Source: Bacteroidia bacterium
GTDB lineage: Bacteria > Bacteroidota > Bacteroidia > Chitinophagales > Chitinophagaceae
DNA length: 64,000 bases
NCBI GenBank assembly: GCA_030426665.1
Contig: JAUHYD010000015.1
Location: 47,369-111,368 of the forward strand
Direction: 5' to 3'
Made by a program: the position numbers and the translations under genes
Shown here: positions 46,615 through 55,494 of the stretch, piece by piece
How positions within the stretch are numbered: the first letter of the stretch is position 1
Layout: each line of letters starts with the position of its first letter
Notes under the pieces: model-generated
What the model saw: the letters and a program-made list of their open reading frames with translations, nothing else
Database searches by the model: none
What the model was told of the DNA's origin: nothing

Positions 46615-49600
46615 AACCAGAAAGATGTAAACCGATCATCATCAAATCGTTTCAGCATAAAGAGTATTTTTCGCGAGGATCTTTTATATTTGAGATCCTC
46701 AAATTTTATCTTGCTTTCGGCAGAACTGAACTGGAAATTAACTGTTGGTATACTTGTTTCTTCCAGCAGATTCAATAATTCTATCAAAACTGTTTGTATC
46801 CTTTCAGAGCTACCATGTATCCTAGGCAACACCTTCTGCACCAGTTGGAAATCAAGTGCTGCTGTGTCGGACATTAATTTGAATTTCTTATTTAGTAACA
46901 GGTAAAAGGCTACTTCATCCCGAACCCGGTACGCAAAATGCAGATCAGCTTTTTGTAAGATATGATTTACCTGTTTTAGTATGCCAATTTCGCTTGCAAT
47001 GTCGCCTTTATCCTCTTCAGTTAAATCAATGGATCCAATAAATTCAGTCTCAAAAAACGAATTGGATATGCCACTCAATGCATTGAATTCTTCATCGGAA
47101 GATTCGGCCCAATCTAAATTCACCTCATTCATTTCAATCGAATTTGCTCTGTCAAGCACTTTTCGAGAAAAAGCATGCGTAGTCTCATCCATATTCACTG
47201 TTCCTACTAAGTACAGATTTTTTGGCCACATCAAATCTCTGAAATCTTTGGTATTATCGGCAGTTTGTAATACTTCTTTCCGTAGAATAGTGTCTGTAAT
47301 GATGTCTGACTTTTCATTATTGAGCCATTCTCTGGTTTCAATCACACTCAGAAAATCGCTGAAATAATGCTCGACACGAGCTAAATTCATTTCATCTAGT
47401 ATAAAAAAGAAAGGTTTTTTAGGGTTTGACTGAGCTTCAATTATAGCTATTGTGAGATCCTTTGGCTTGAATTTATTATCTAGGCCCGTATAGCCTAACA
47501 AATCACTACCATCAGTCCAGTCAGGGCGAACAGGCACCAGAATTACTTGTTCTGTTTCCATGCCAATTGCGTTTGCGAACTGCTTAGGTAGTTGAGATTT
47601 TCCTGTACCGGAAATGCCCGCCAATATTACAAACGGCTTTGTCTTTAGCGCCAGATAGAAGTTTGCAATTTCATCCAGATGGTATTGGAAACCTTTGCTC
47701 CTCATATACCCATGAACGTGGGCAATTATCTCTTTTGGAGTCATAGTGTTTTCTGCCTTTACAGTTGGTGTGCTTTCAATTTCCTCCGTTGTTTCGCTTT
47801 CTTCATCCCAATCTACTTCGGAGTATGGTTGCAAGTTCATGCGTCTCGGCGGCTCTGATTCATAAAAGTCGAACTTGTCACCTGAGATAGGCTTGTCGAG
47901 TTTGATAAACTGATCAGTTAGGAACAAAATGCGTGGAGGTCTTCCTCCCGATTTTGTATACTCGGCAATGTTGTCAGAATACCAGGCGACATCGTCATTC
48001 TTGTTCCAATTCTTCGATGCGTAATCGTCATCATATCCATAATCAGTAATTCGTGCTCTGTATGTTGCAAATTCTCCTTCGAAATAGTACAAATAGAAGA
48101 AGCCGTCTTGGCGAATCGTTTCGGGAAGGAGCTTGTCTACAGAAGATCGTTTTGAAGGTGCACGATGCCACCATAGCACGATTGCTTTCTTTTGCTTTAA
48201 AGTCTCTATTACCTCCTCTTTCCAATTCGTTGTGTCAGAAGCTGCCAAACCAGAGATTCTTTCAAACCAAAGTTTTTTCACTTTTGGAAATCGGTATAGT
48301 AGGTTGCCTATAATACGGGTAAGGTTTAGGGGGTTCTTAGGGTTTATGTCGTACGGTCTAAAATAATCTACAACTTGGCTTACAAACAAAGCTGCATCGA
48401 ATGGTATTCTTAACAAATACTTTGCTACCATCTGGCGATGGTGAATGCTTATCATGGAAATTCCCATTAACGGATTATCGAGATAGGATAATATGTGCGA
48501 TATACTGAGCGACAGTACATTGAATTCATTATTGTTTATCTTAAACTTCAGCAAGTACTTTATCCACTCATTTTGCGGGATATTTGCTTTGCCAACAACC
48601 CGATTATCGTCATATTTATTAAGTCTCTTTTTATTTGCGGCATTCAAGTCGCAGTAACTTATTTGTTCCGAGAGTAAATACAATAATTTGTACTCCTCGC
48701 TGGTGTCCTGAAGATTATTAATATAGTCTGTAAATGGACGGTTACTGCTAATAAAATCATCTAATAGGTTTTGCAGGAATCCAGTATATGGCTCCTCGTA
48801 TGATTTTACTTCTTCCCACTTGTCCAGCGCATGTTGCAGGTCGAATTCTCTCGCATAAACAATGGCCTGTATCTCCGGACTATTTATGGCATCGACGATA
48901 TCCTGATTCAATGAAGATACCCTTAGTTTGCTTCTCGCGCCTTCCAGCAAATCATAGGCATCGCCATTATTAAATAGTATCTCAAGATCATCTATTTTTC
49001 GTATTCTATCTTCTACGTTCGTCATCGGGTCGCCACCTTTCCATAAGTCGTACACTTGCGACTGGCCCAATTGTTTTGTCCATCTCCAGTTGGGAGGAAT
49101 AGTCACTTTATCGATGATATCGAAACGAATAAAGTACTTATATTTATTAGTCTCGTCGGCAACAGTGTATGTGTTATAGTCGTGATTAAAGGTTGAAGTT
49201 TTGTTTTCAGAATTATAGGTGGTGGGTATTTCAAGAATTTTGATTTCTGTATACAGCGCCCATTTTTGGTGTTTTTCTATAAAAAAAACCTTGTCACCTA
49301 TCTCATTGGCTTTAAATTGGTCGTTATCCCAATAGAAAAACTTGCCATCTGGAGATAACAGTTCATGTGAATTTGCCGAAGCACTTGATTTTATCTCGTA
49401 GATCTTCACTTTACTCATCGCATTATCGTTGTTTCTTTGTGTCTCTTCACCATTTACCTCAATCATCTCTACGGTTCCGTTGATGCCATATTTGTCAAAA
49501 ACCTTCTTGATGAAATTGTATTTTCTTTCCGTTTCATTATAAGTAGATATCCATAGATCTTTTGCCCCCTTAACCAGAAAGAGCATGTCATCGTGTTCCT

Positions 49601-49775
49601 GTTCAGACCGGCTGAACATCCCTTTATCACGCTTGATAAAATCAAAATCGTCTGCCGCTGAATCGTTGATCAATCCCTTCGCATACATCAGGTTAAACGC
49701 ATCAACATAGGATTCTGCCGCTGTTTTCTTATAGATAAGCGTGCCTTCTACTTCAATTTTTAAGATTTTGTACAT
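46611..49775 (-). CDS. McrB-like AAA+ NTPase
   Basis: A 1054-residue protein. The C-terminal third is an McrB-type AAA+ motor: Walker A AGISGTGKSQLPKQF (about residue 720), Walker B FFFILDEMNLARVEHYF (about 790), and GTVNMDETTHAFSRKVLDRA (about 865), whose NMDETTH replaces McrB's NTAD-type signature as in many McrB relatives. The N-terminal ~650 residues probably recognise DNA; residues ~575-650 (FYLYYFEGEFATYRARITDY and following) read like a PUA/EVE-type reader (weak inference). The complex with the DUF2357 nuclease would cut modified or otherwise marked DNA using NTP. Confidence 0.85.
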   Translation of the reverse strand: MYKILKIEVEGTLIYKKTAAESYVDAFNLMYAKGLINDSAADDFDFIKRDKGMFSRSEQEHDDMLFLVKGAKDLWISTYNETERKYNFIKKVFDKYGINGTVEMIEVNGEETQRNNDNAMSKVKIYEIKSSASANSHELLSPDGKFFYWDNDQFKANEIGDKVFFIEKHQKWALYTEIKILEIPTTYNSENKTSTFNHDYNTYTVADETNKYKYFIRFDIIDKVTIPPNWRWTKQLGQSQVYDLWKGGDPMTNVEDRIRKIDDLEILFNNGDAYDLLEGARSKLRVSSLNQDIVDAINSPEIQAIVYAREFDLQHALDKWEEVKSYEEPYTGFLQNLLDDFISSNRPFTDYINNLQDTSEEYKLLYLLSEQISYCDLNAANKKRLNKYDDNRVVGKANIPQNEWIKYLLKFKINNNEFNVLSLSISHILSYLDNPLMGISMISIHHRQMVAKYLLRIPFDAALFVSQVVDYFRPYDINPKNPLNLTRIIGNLLYRFPKVKKLWFERISGLAASDTTNWKEEVIETLKQKKAIVLWWHRAPSKRSSVDKLLPETIRQDGFFYLYYFEGEFATYRARITDYGYDDDYASKNWNKNDDVAWYSDNIAEYTKSGGRPPRILFLTDQFIKLDKPISGDKFDFYESEPPRRMNLQPYSEVDWDEESETTEEIESTPTVKAENTMTPKEIIAHVHGYMRSKGFQYHLDEIANFYLALKTKPFVILAGISGTGKSQLPKQFANAIGMETEQVILVPVRPDWTDGSDLLGYTGLDNKFKPKDLTIAIIEAQSNPKKPFFFILDEMNLARVEHYFSDFLSVIETREWLNNEKSDIITDTILRKEVLQTADNTKDFRDLMWPKNLYLVGTVNMDETTHAFSRKVLDRANSIEMNEVNLDWAESSDEEFNALSGISNSFFETEFIGSIDLTEEDKGDIASEIGILKQVNHILQKADLHFAYRVRDEVAFYLLLNKKFKLMSDTAALDFQLVQKVLPRIHGSSERIQTVLIELLNLLEETSIPTVNFQFSSAESKIKFEDLKYKRSSRKILFMLKRFDDDRFTSFWL

Positions 49776-49790
49776 AGTTCAAGGGCATGT

Positions 49791-50804
49791 TTAGTTTAAC
49801 TCAAGATCCAGAAAAAGATCCCTTTTCAATTTTCCGTATTGCTGAAAAAGTATGTCGCGCGACTCACTCGGAGCCTGAAATATCAACATCCGCTCCTCGC
49901 TTCTCAATCTGTCTTCCAATGGCATTTCAATACCGTACGTCTCACGAATTTCCCGATTTATTTTTGCTGAATGAGTGTCCAAAGCGTTGTAACTTCTGAA
50001 AATTTGCTTTTTTACCGTAGGGTGATTGTACCGGGTCTTAATATCAAAATCATCCAATGCTGAGTTCGGAAAAGCAATCCTTGATTGGTAGTCGATGTTG
50101 ACTTCAACTTCCTTGAATATCGCTTTGTCGGTCAGGTAAAACTCAAAATGCTCGTCGACAGATTTGTCATATGGGTTAATGTGGGTGGTAGTAGTGAAAT
50201 CTGAGGTTCCTTTATAACCAGAATTACAGACATTACATGCAGGTATCAAGTTGAAAAACGAAAGCGACAAATATGGGTATCTCACTTGACAGAAGAAATG
50301 GTCGAGTTGGTGATTAAGTACGTTTAGTAAATCATCTCCGTCGTCGTAACAATCAACTTTTGCTGTACCCTCATTACAATACGGACAGGAAGAAATTTCC
50401 AGCTTGGCGTAAACGTCATGGCAATATTGTTTGCTACGGTAGAGACCAGAATAATCAAAGATCTCTTGTACTCTTTTTCCTTCAATTGAAGCTTGAAGTC
50501 TACCTGTTACAATTTGCGAAAATGCGATGCCTGGAAATCTAGCTGTTATGTCCGCGATGACTTCCTGCAAAATTCCCGGACGACCTATCAGTATTTTTTT
50601 TAGATTCTTATTGTTGTCGCGTAAAAAATATTCCCAAAAACTGACTAAAAGCGGATTGCCGGCATCATCTATTTTAGCTTGTTTAAGCCGCGATATCATT
50701 GCCCCCGCTCTATATCCTCCTGCTTTTACTTTTTCATTGAGGAATATATAGTGCCTTTTTGCAAGAAAATCTAAATGAGGGTATATGTCGTCAATTTTTA
50801 TCAT
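49791..50804 (-). CDS. HNH endonuclease of an ATPase-HNH pair (Septu PtuB-like)
   Basis: A 337-residue HNH-type nuclease: CPYC (about residue 140), LDHFFCQVRYPYLSLSFFNL, and IPACNVCNSGYKGT (about 190), giving a zinc-stabilised HNH core. The C-terminal ~150 residues are helical. It overlaps the ATPase gene by 14 bp in another frame, the same pairing as the two-gene Septu anti-phage system (PtuA ATPase, PtuB HNH), and similar to ATPase-HNH effector pairs of some retrons. Fifth of seven genes in the operon. Confidence 0.8.
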   Translation of the reverse strand: MIKIDDIYPHLDFLAKRHYIFLNEKVKAGGYRAGAMISRLKQAKIDDAGNPLLVSFWEYFLRDNNKNLKKILIGRPGILQEVIADITARFPGIAFSQIVTGRLQASIEGKRVQEIFDYSGLYRSKQYCHDVYAKLEISSCPYCNEGTAKVDCYDDGDDLLNVLNHQLDHFFCQVRYPYLSLSFFNLIPACNVCNSGYKGTSDFTTTTHINPYDKSVDEHFEFYLTDKAIFKEVEVNIDYQSRIAFPNSALDDFDIKTRYNHPTVKKQIFRSYNALDTHSAKINREIRETYGIEMPLEDRLRSEERMLIFQAPSESRDILFQQYGKLKRDLFLDLELN

Positions 50805-52947
50805 CGCCCAGTTTTTGTTGAATGAAGTTTCTTACAAGGCGCTCTCCAATTTGCTGATATAAGATTCTGTCCTCACGCGTCGTGCGATTCTCTTTTGCAC
50901 GTTGAACCAAAGGTCTAATTTTTGATACTGCAAAATGGCTTACCAAACTCCCTTTTAAGAAAAACGCATCTAAATAGAGTTCACCTATGTTGCCTCCAAA
51001 GGTTTCGCCTTCGATAAGATTGTTTTCCACAATCCTACACATCCCGTAGGGTTCTTCCTTTCTCAAAAAAATTAGGTTGCTTTTGGGTAGATCTGAAACA
51101 AGAAATGGAGAATGTGTCGATAGAATTAGTTGAACAGATCGGTTGAATAGGGTATAGGACATATTCAAGGTTTTGAACAAAAACTCAGTTTGCCATTTTG
51201 GATGAAAATAAAGGTCTCCTTCATCTATAGTTAGAATTAGGCTGTTGTTTTTTAGTTCTTTTGTTGCAGAATGTAAGCGGCTAAATAGTCCTAAGTAGGC
51301 TTTATAACCAGAACTAATTCCTCCCCAATCAATATTATATGTCAGGTTTAAATTGGTTGCGGCTTCAAGATACCCTCGTATGAATCTCAAAGAAGAATCG
51401 GAGTATGAAAGTGTAAATTTTAGTTTTCTATTTGTGTGACTTCCTTCATCGAGGGATGGCAATCCGGAAAGTCCTGAATCGTTCAAACTATGCAAAAATC
51501 TAAATCTCTCAAAATTGTGAGGAAACTCTGCATCAATAGTTTGCGCAAAATCTCGCGAGATAAATTCGTGGATAACTTCTATTGGCATTGTCTTTATTTC
51601 CGAGAAGAAATTTGTAACCTTTTTAAGGAGTTTCTTCGTTGCCAGAAACTGCGAATCGCGTAATTCATCGGCTTCATTCAACAGAAAGTCAAGAAAAATC
51701 AGAAAGCTTGTAAAATACAATATGAGCTTGAAATTCTTCTTGTTCTTGTTCACCAGACGCCTAAAGTTTTGGCAAAATTTTTTGGCCCAATCTCTTTCCA
51801 ATCCATATTTGTTTCCTGTTGAAAGGTCGAAATCTCTGGCCCTGTTGAGAATATTTCCCCAAGTAGGAGATGTTACAACTATTTCCGTTGGACGAAAGTT
51901 GATGTCAGCATATTCATCAAGTTGATTTTCGATCTTAGCTAACTCCCGATATTGAGGGCTGTTTATAAAACTGATCTGATCTTGGATATCTGACTTATAA
52001 TTTGTTAGAAAATTCTCGCCAAATTTGTTGTCAAAAAATCGATTGGTTGATCGGTCGATGGTTTTTTTAGGTAAGTCATGTTTCCTCCCGTCAAACGTGT
52101 TAGAAAGAAAAATTGAGTCGAAGTATTTGTTAGTAGCTTCAAAAGACTGAAACGAAATCCCTTTGTTTGACGTGAGTGGATTGATATTATGGCCGTGTAC
52201 TTCGAACTTTTCGCGTACTGTATACACAACAAAGAACTGACCTCCAAGTTTTGTATTGCCCTCATTGAGGCAATAGTTGATCAATTCAAGTAGATTCGTT
52301 TTTCCGGCACCATTTTGCCCTACTATTCCGGTGACATTAATAATTCCCTCGCCAAAAAAATTCGGAATGTATCTTTCGTTTTGTGTTATGGTCAGTAGAT
52401 TGGATGAGCGATCATAACTGAATATATTTTTGGCAGAAATATTGAATCCAAGGTTTACCATATTCCGAAATTCATGTATCCAGATATAGCTTAATTCTAC
52501 AGAAGGTTCCGGGCGAACACTCGAGCTAACGCTGTTCTCTGCAAACGTCTTGTCTAACCATTCAGCGACTTGACTGCCTTTTTTTTGATTAAGGATGTTT
52601 AATGCTTTACCGTGTAGCAACTGCGAAAAGCTACTGCTTATTTTTGCGACAGCATTTACCTGGAATTCTTCACAGGTTTCCCAATCAACCGAAAACACCT
52701 TAACATATTCCCTGTCCGGCCATGGATTTTTATTCACTTTCGTTTTTAGAACCCCCTTGGCTCCGCAAATCGTTTTCCGAGACTTCCTGACAAGGAGGTA
52801 AATCAAGTCTCCTTCTTTAGGATTTTCTATTGTAAAACCAGCGAGGCCTTTGTCGATACAAATATTATAGTTGACAACATTGTTCGAACAATGTAAAAAC
52901 CGAATCGCCGGCTTTTCAGGAATTCGTGGTACTCTAATTTTTGGCAT
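50791..52947 (-). CDS. AAA/ABC-type ATPase with possible EVE/PUA-like N-terminal domain
   Basis: A 718-residue ATPase of the AAA_21/OLD-like type: Walker A GIVGQNGAGKTNLLE (about residue 214), Walker B SLILTIDEGDLYFHPKWQ (about 572), and LILSTHSPFLVSDLP (about 610). A long insert with coiled coil lies between them. The first ~90 residues are unusual for PtuA-like ATPases and read as an EVE/PUA-like reader: EGDLIYLLVRKSRKTICGAK then VFSVDW. Such domains bind modified bases. I infer that this ATPase senses modified or foreign DNA and controls the overlapping HNH nuclease. The EVE-like call is my reading and is less sure than the ATPase call. Confidence 0.8.
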   Translation of the reverse strand: MPKIRVPRIPEKPAIRFLHCSNNVVNYNICIDKGLAGFTIENPKEGDLIYLLVRKSRKTICGAKGVLKTKVNKNPWPDREYVKVFSVDWETCEEFQVNAVAKISSSFSQLLHGKALNILNQKKGSQVAEWLDKTFAENSVSSSVRPEPSVELSYIWIHEFRNMVNLGFNISAKNIFSYDRSSNLLTITQNERYIPNFFGEGIINVTGIVGQNGAGKTNLLELINYCLNEGNTKLGGQFFVVYTVREKFEVHGHNINPLTSNKGISFQSFEATNKYFDSIFLSNTFDGRKHDLPKKTIDRSTNRFFDNKFGENFLTNYKSDIQDQISFINSPQYRELAKIENQLDEYADINFRPTEIVVTSPTWGNILNRARDFDLSTGNKYGLERDWAKKFCQNFRRLVNKNKKNFKLILYFTSFLIFLDFLLNEADELRDSQFLATKKLLKKVTNFFSEIKTMPIEVIHEFISRDFAQTIDAEFPHNFERFRFLHSLNDSGLSGLPSLDEGSHTNRKLKFTLSYSDSSLRFIRGYLEAATNLNLTYNIDWGGISSGYKAYLGLFSRLHSATKELKNNSLILTIDEGDLYFHPKWQTEFLFKTLNMSYTLFNRSVQLILSTHSPFLVSDLPKSNLIFLRKEEPYGMCRIVENNLIEGETFGGNIGELYLDAFFLKGSLVSHFAVSKIRPLVQRAKENRTTREDRILYQQIGERLVRNFIQQKLGDDKN

Positions 52948-52956
52948 AATTCATTT

Positions 52957-55488
52957 TTACTCCATCATCAATACTTTTGTACTCTCCTCCCCAAATTGAC
53001 TAATCACCCTAACTGCAATCCTCTTCCCTTTCTTAAATTCAATAGGGTGGCTTTCGTGGCCGTAGAGGCGGTCGAAGGCTTCCTCGTCTATTTCTATTTT
53101 CAGGGTATTTTGTAGTTGCTGGCGACGCTTGTTGCGGCTTTCGCTTAGCTTGGTGAGGTCTTTCTTCCATTTGGCAAACTCTTTTTTGTCGCCACCGCAA
53201 AAGAATACCTGCTTTACTATAAAGTTGCTGCCATCGTAGTCGTCGTCTACCATCCAGTAGGCTATGTCATAGATGTCGCGGGCATTTACTTCGTCCTTTA
53301 TCGGGTCATAGATGTCCAGCCCCATTATTTCCACAGTTATGTTGTTGCCTTTTTTGTGCATAGCTACGTCAGGCTCTCCTATCGTCACAAAGCTTGCCGC
53401 CTTCTTGTCCTTTTTGAGCAGCCCCTGCTGCATTAGGTCGTCATGCATGCGCACCTTGGTGACCTCGAAGTTGCCCATGCTGCTGGTGACACTTTCGTTG
53501 GTTATGTCGCTCTCGAAGGAGAAGCCGAGGATAATGAGCCAGTCGGCATGGCCGCGTGTGCGACATTCCTTGATAGCCTGGCTCACGGCCTGCTTGCTTA
53601 CCGTACCAAACTTGGGACCTATGTGTATGAACGCCATGCGCTCGCCATCCTTGGTGTTGTAGAAGCCCTGATAATGCAAGTACTCGCTGTGTAGCGCATC
53701 TATGCGGGTGAAGACCGCATTCTCGTTCTTTATGCCATTTTTTATGCCGGCACTCTTTAGATGGTCTAGTATACGCTGCTCAAAGCCTTCATCGGTATTG
53801 TGCTGGGCATCTATGTCATCGGGGCTTATTGGGTTGTAGCTTTGCAGGGTTTCTACGGTGAATGGCCCTGCTACACGCATCTTTTTGTTGTCTACCTCTG
53901 GCTGGTCGAAAAGTGTTTCGGTAGAAGGTGGTTCGTCATTAGCAAGACTACCTAATGTTATATGTGGTACAGTTTTGTATATAAAGCCTTGCCTTATATC
54001 GCTAAGGCGCTCATCATAAAGTTTGTAATATGGGAAATTAGCGGTCATTATTCTGGCCTTTGCTATATTTAGTGCTATTCGGCTAGTATCGGTGGTTATC
54101 CATCGCCGGCCCCACTGCTCTGCTACATAGGCGGTAGTGCCACTGCCGCATGTAGGGTCTAAAACCAAGTCTCCTGGGTCTGTAGTCATCAATAGACAAC
54201 GTTGTATAATCAGTGTGGACGTTTGAACAACGTATTGAATATCAGAAGCACCATGCGTGTCATTCCATATGTTGTGTATTTCTTGAACGGGAAAATCATC
54301 GAAGTATCTTACGTAAGTAGGTAGGGTCCCAGGTGCCATTATTCTCTTCTTCTGCACAAGTTTCATCATCCCATTATAATTTGTTTTCCAACTATACTTC
54401 TGCGATTTAAAAACTCTTTTATCTATCTCAAAATCGTAAAAACAGGATTGAGTATATCCTGATGACATTAAGTTGTCGAGAAAAAATGGCTTGCAATTAT
54501 TTGGAATTAATTCAGGGTTTTCTTTTTCTTCTTTTGTCATCTTCCTTCTAGTTCCATCAGCAAACTCCAACCATGTATATCCCGTTCCTTTCCCAAATTT
54601 TTTGTCATCATACAATTGTCGGTATTTGACCTTATTAACATCCTTAGCATACCATATAATGTAGTCACTAACTGACGCTAAACCAGAAGAGCCTAATGGA
54701 AGTGATTTTTTAAATGTGATTAGAGAGAAAAAATTTTCACTTCCAAAAACTTCATCCATCAGATTCCGAACAAGGTGTAGGTTTTCGTCACTAATTTGTA
54801 CAAAGCAGGATCCACTTTCGGTTAATAATTCTTTGGCTACTAATAAACGATCTCGCAAGTAACCGAGGTAGGAATGAATACCTAGTTCCCATGTGTCGCG
54901 GAATGCTTTTATTTGCTCCCCCTCGCCACTTAGCGCTTCGTCTTTCCCGTCCTTTACATCTCGGTTGTTTAGTTTTATTTGCCAGTTGCTGCCATACTTT
55001 ATACCGTAGGGAGGGTCAAAGTATATAGTTTGCACCTTACCTGCCATACCTTCGCGTTCCAGCAGGCTGGCCATTACCAAGAGGCTGTCGCCTTGTATCA
55101 TTCGGTTGCTCCAGCCGTCTAAGTGCTTGTAGTATTCGCTTACCTTGTCTTCCTCCTCCACACCCAGCGCATTACCAAATAGGTCGTTGAGGCTTAGCTG
55201 TATGCTTTGTTGTTCCTTTAGTCGGTATAGTTGCTGCATTATCACCTCTGGGCTTATATGCTCGTGTCGGTACAGGCTGCGTATATCTATGCGCAGCAGT
55301 TCGTCACGGTTGTCGTTGCCATACTTATTCATCCACCACAGCTCAGGGTCCTGGCCTCGGTGGGTCACCGGGTTCAGGGGCAGGTATACCTCTTCCTTTT
55401 CGCTTACTTTGCTATTTGCATCTTCATAGCCGGCTTCTTCCTTGCTAGGTATGTGTAGGCGCTTGTCGTTATGTTTATAGCTCTTCAT
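52957..55488 (-). CDS. Type III-like site-specific DNA methyltransferase (Mod)
   Basis: An 843-residue adenine/cytosine N-methyltransferase of the beta class: the catalytic DPPY is at 158-161 ([12 protein letters not shown]) and the SAM-binding PTCGSGTTA near 440, with the target-recognition region between. The N-terminal ~120 residues and a C-terminal ~350-residue extension make it longer than classic Mod. It starts 6 bp after the Res gene and ends 9 bp before the ATPase gene. With Res it forms a two-subunit restriction-modification system; methylation protects host DNA. Confidence 0.9.
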   Translation of the reverse strand: MKSYKHNDKRLHIPSKEEAGYEDANSKVSEKEEVYLPLNPVTHRGQDPELWWMNKYGNDNRDELLRIDIRSLYRHEHISPEVIMQQLYRLKEQQSIQLSLNDLFGNALGVEEEDKVSEYYKHLDGWSNRMIQGDSLLVMASLLEREGMAGKVQTIYFDPPYGIKYGSNWQIKLNNRDVKDGKDEALSGEGEQIKAFRDTWELGIHSYLGYLRDRLLVAKELLTESGSCFVQISDENLHLVRNLMDEVFGSENFFSLITFKKSLPLGSSGLASVSDYIIWYAKDVNKVKYRQLYDDKKFGKGTGYTWLEFADGTRRKMTKEEKENPELIPNNCKPFFLDNLMSSGYTQSCFYDFEIDKRVFKSQKYSWKTNYNGMMKLVQKKRIMAPGTLPTYVRYFDDFPVQEIHNIWNDTHGASDIQYVVQTSTLIIQRCLLMTTDPGDLVLDPTCGSGTTAYVAEQWGRRWITTDTSRIALNIAKARIMTANFPYYKLYDERLSDIRQGFIYKTVPHITLGSLANDEPPSTETLFDQPEVDNKKMRVAGPFTVETLQSYNPISPDDIDAQHNTDEGFEQRILDHLKSAGIKNGIKNENAVFTRIDALHSEYLHYQGFYNTKDGERMAFIHIGPKFGTVSKQAVSQAIKECRTRGHADWLIILGFSFESDITNESVTSSMGNFEVTKVRMHDDLMQQGLLKKDKKAASFVTIGEPDVAMHKKGNNITVEIMGLDIYDPIKDEVNARDIYDIAYWMVDDDYDGSNFIVKQVFFCGGDKKEFAKWKKDLTKLSESRNKRRQQLQNTLKIEIDEEAFDRLYGHESHPIEFKKGKRIAVRVISQFGEESTKVLMME

Positions 55489-55494
55489 GGTTTG

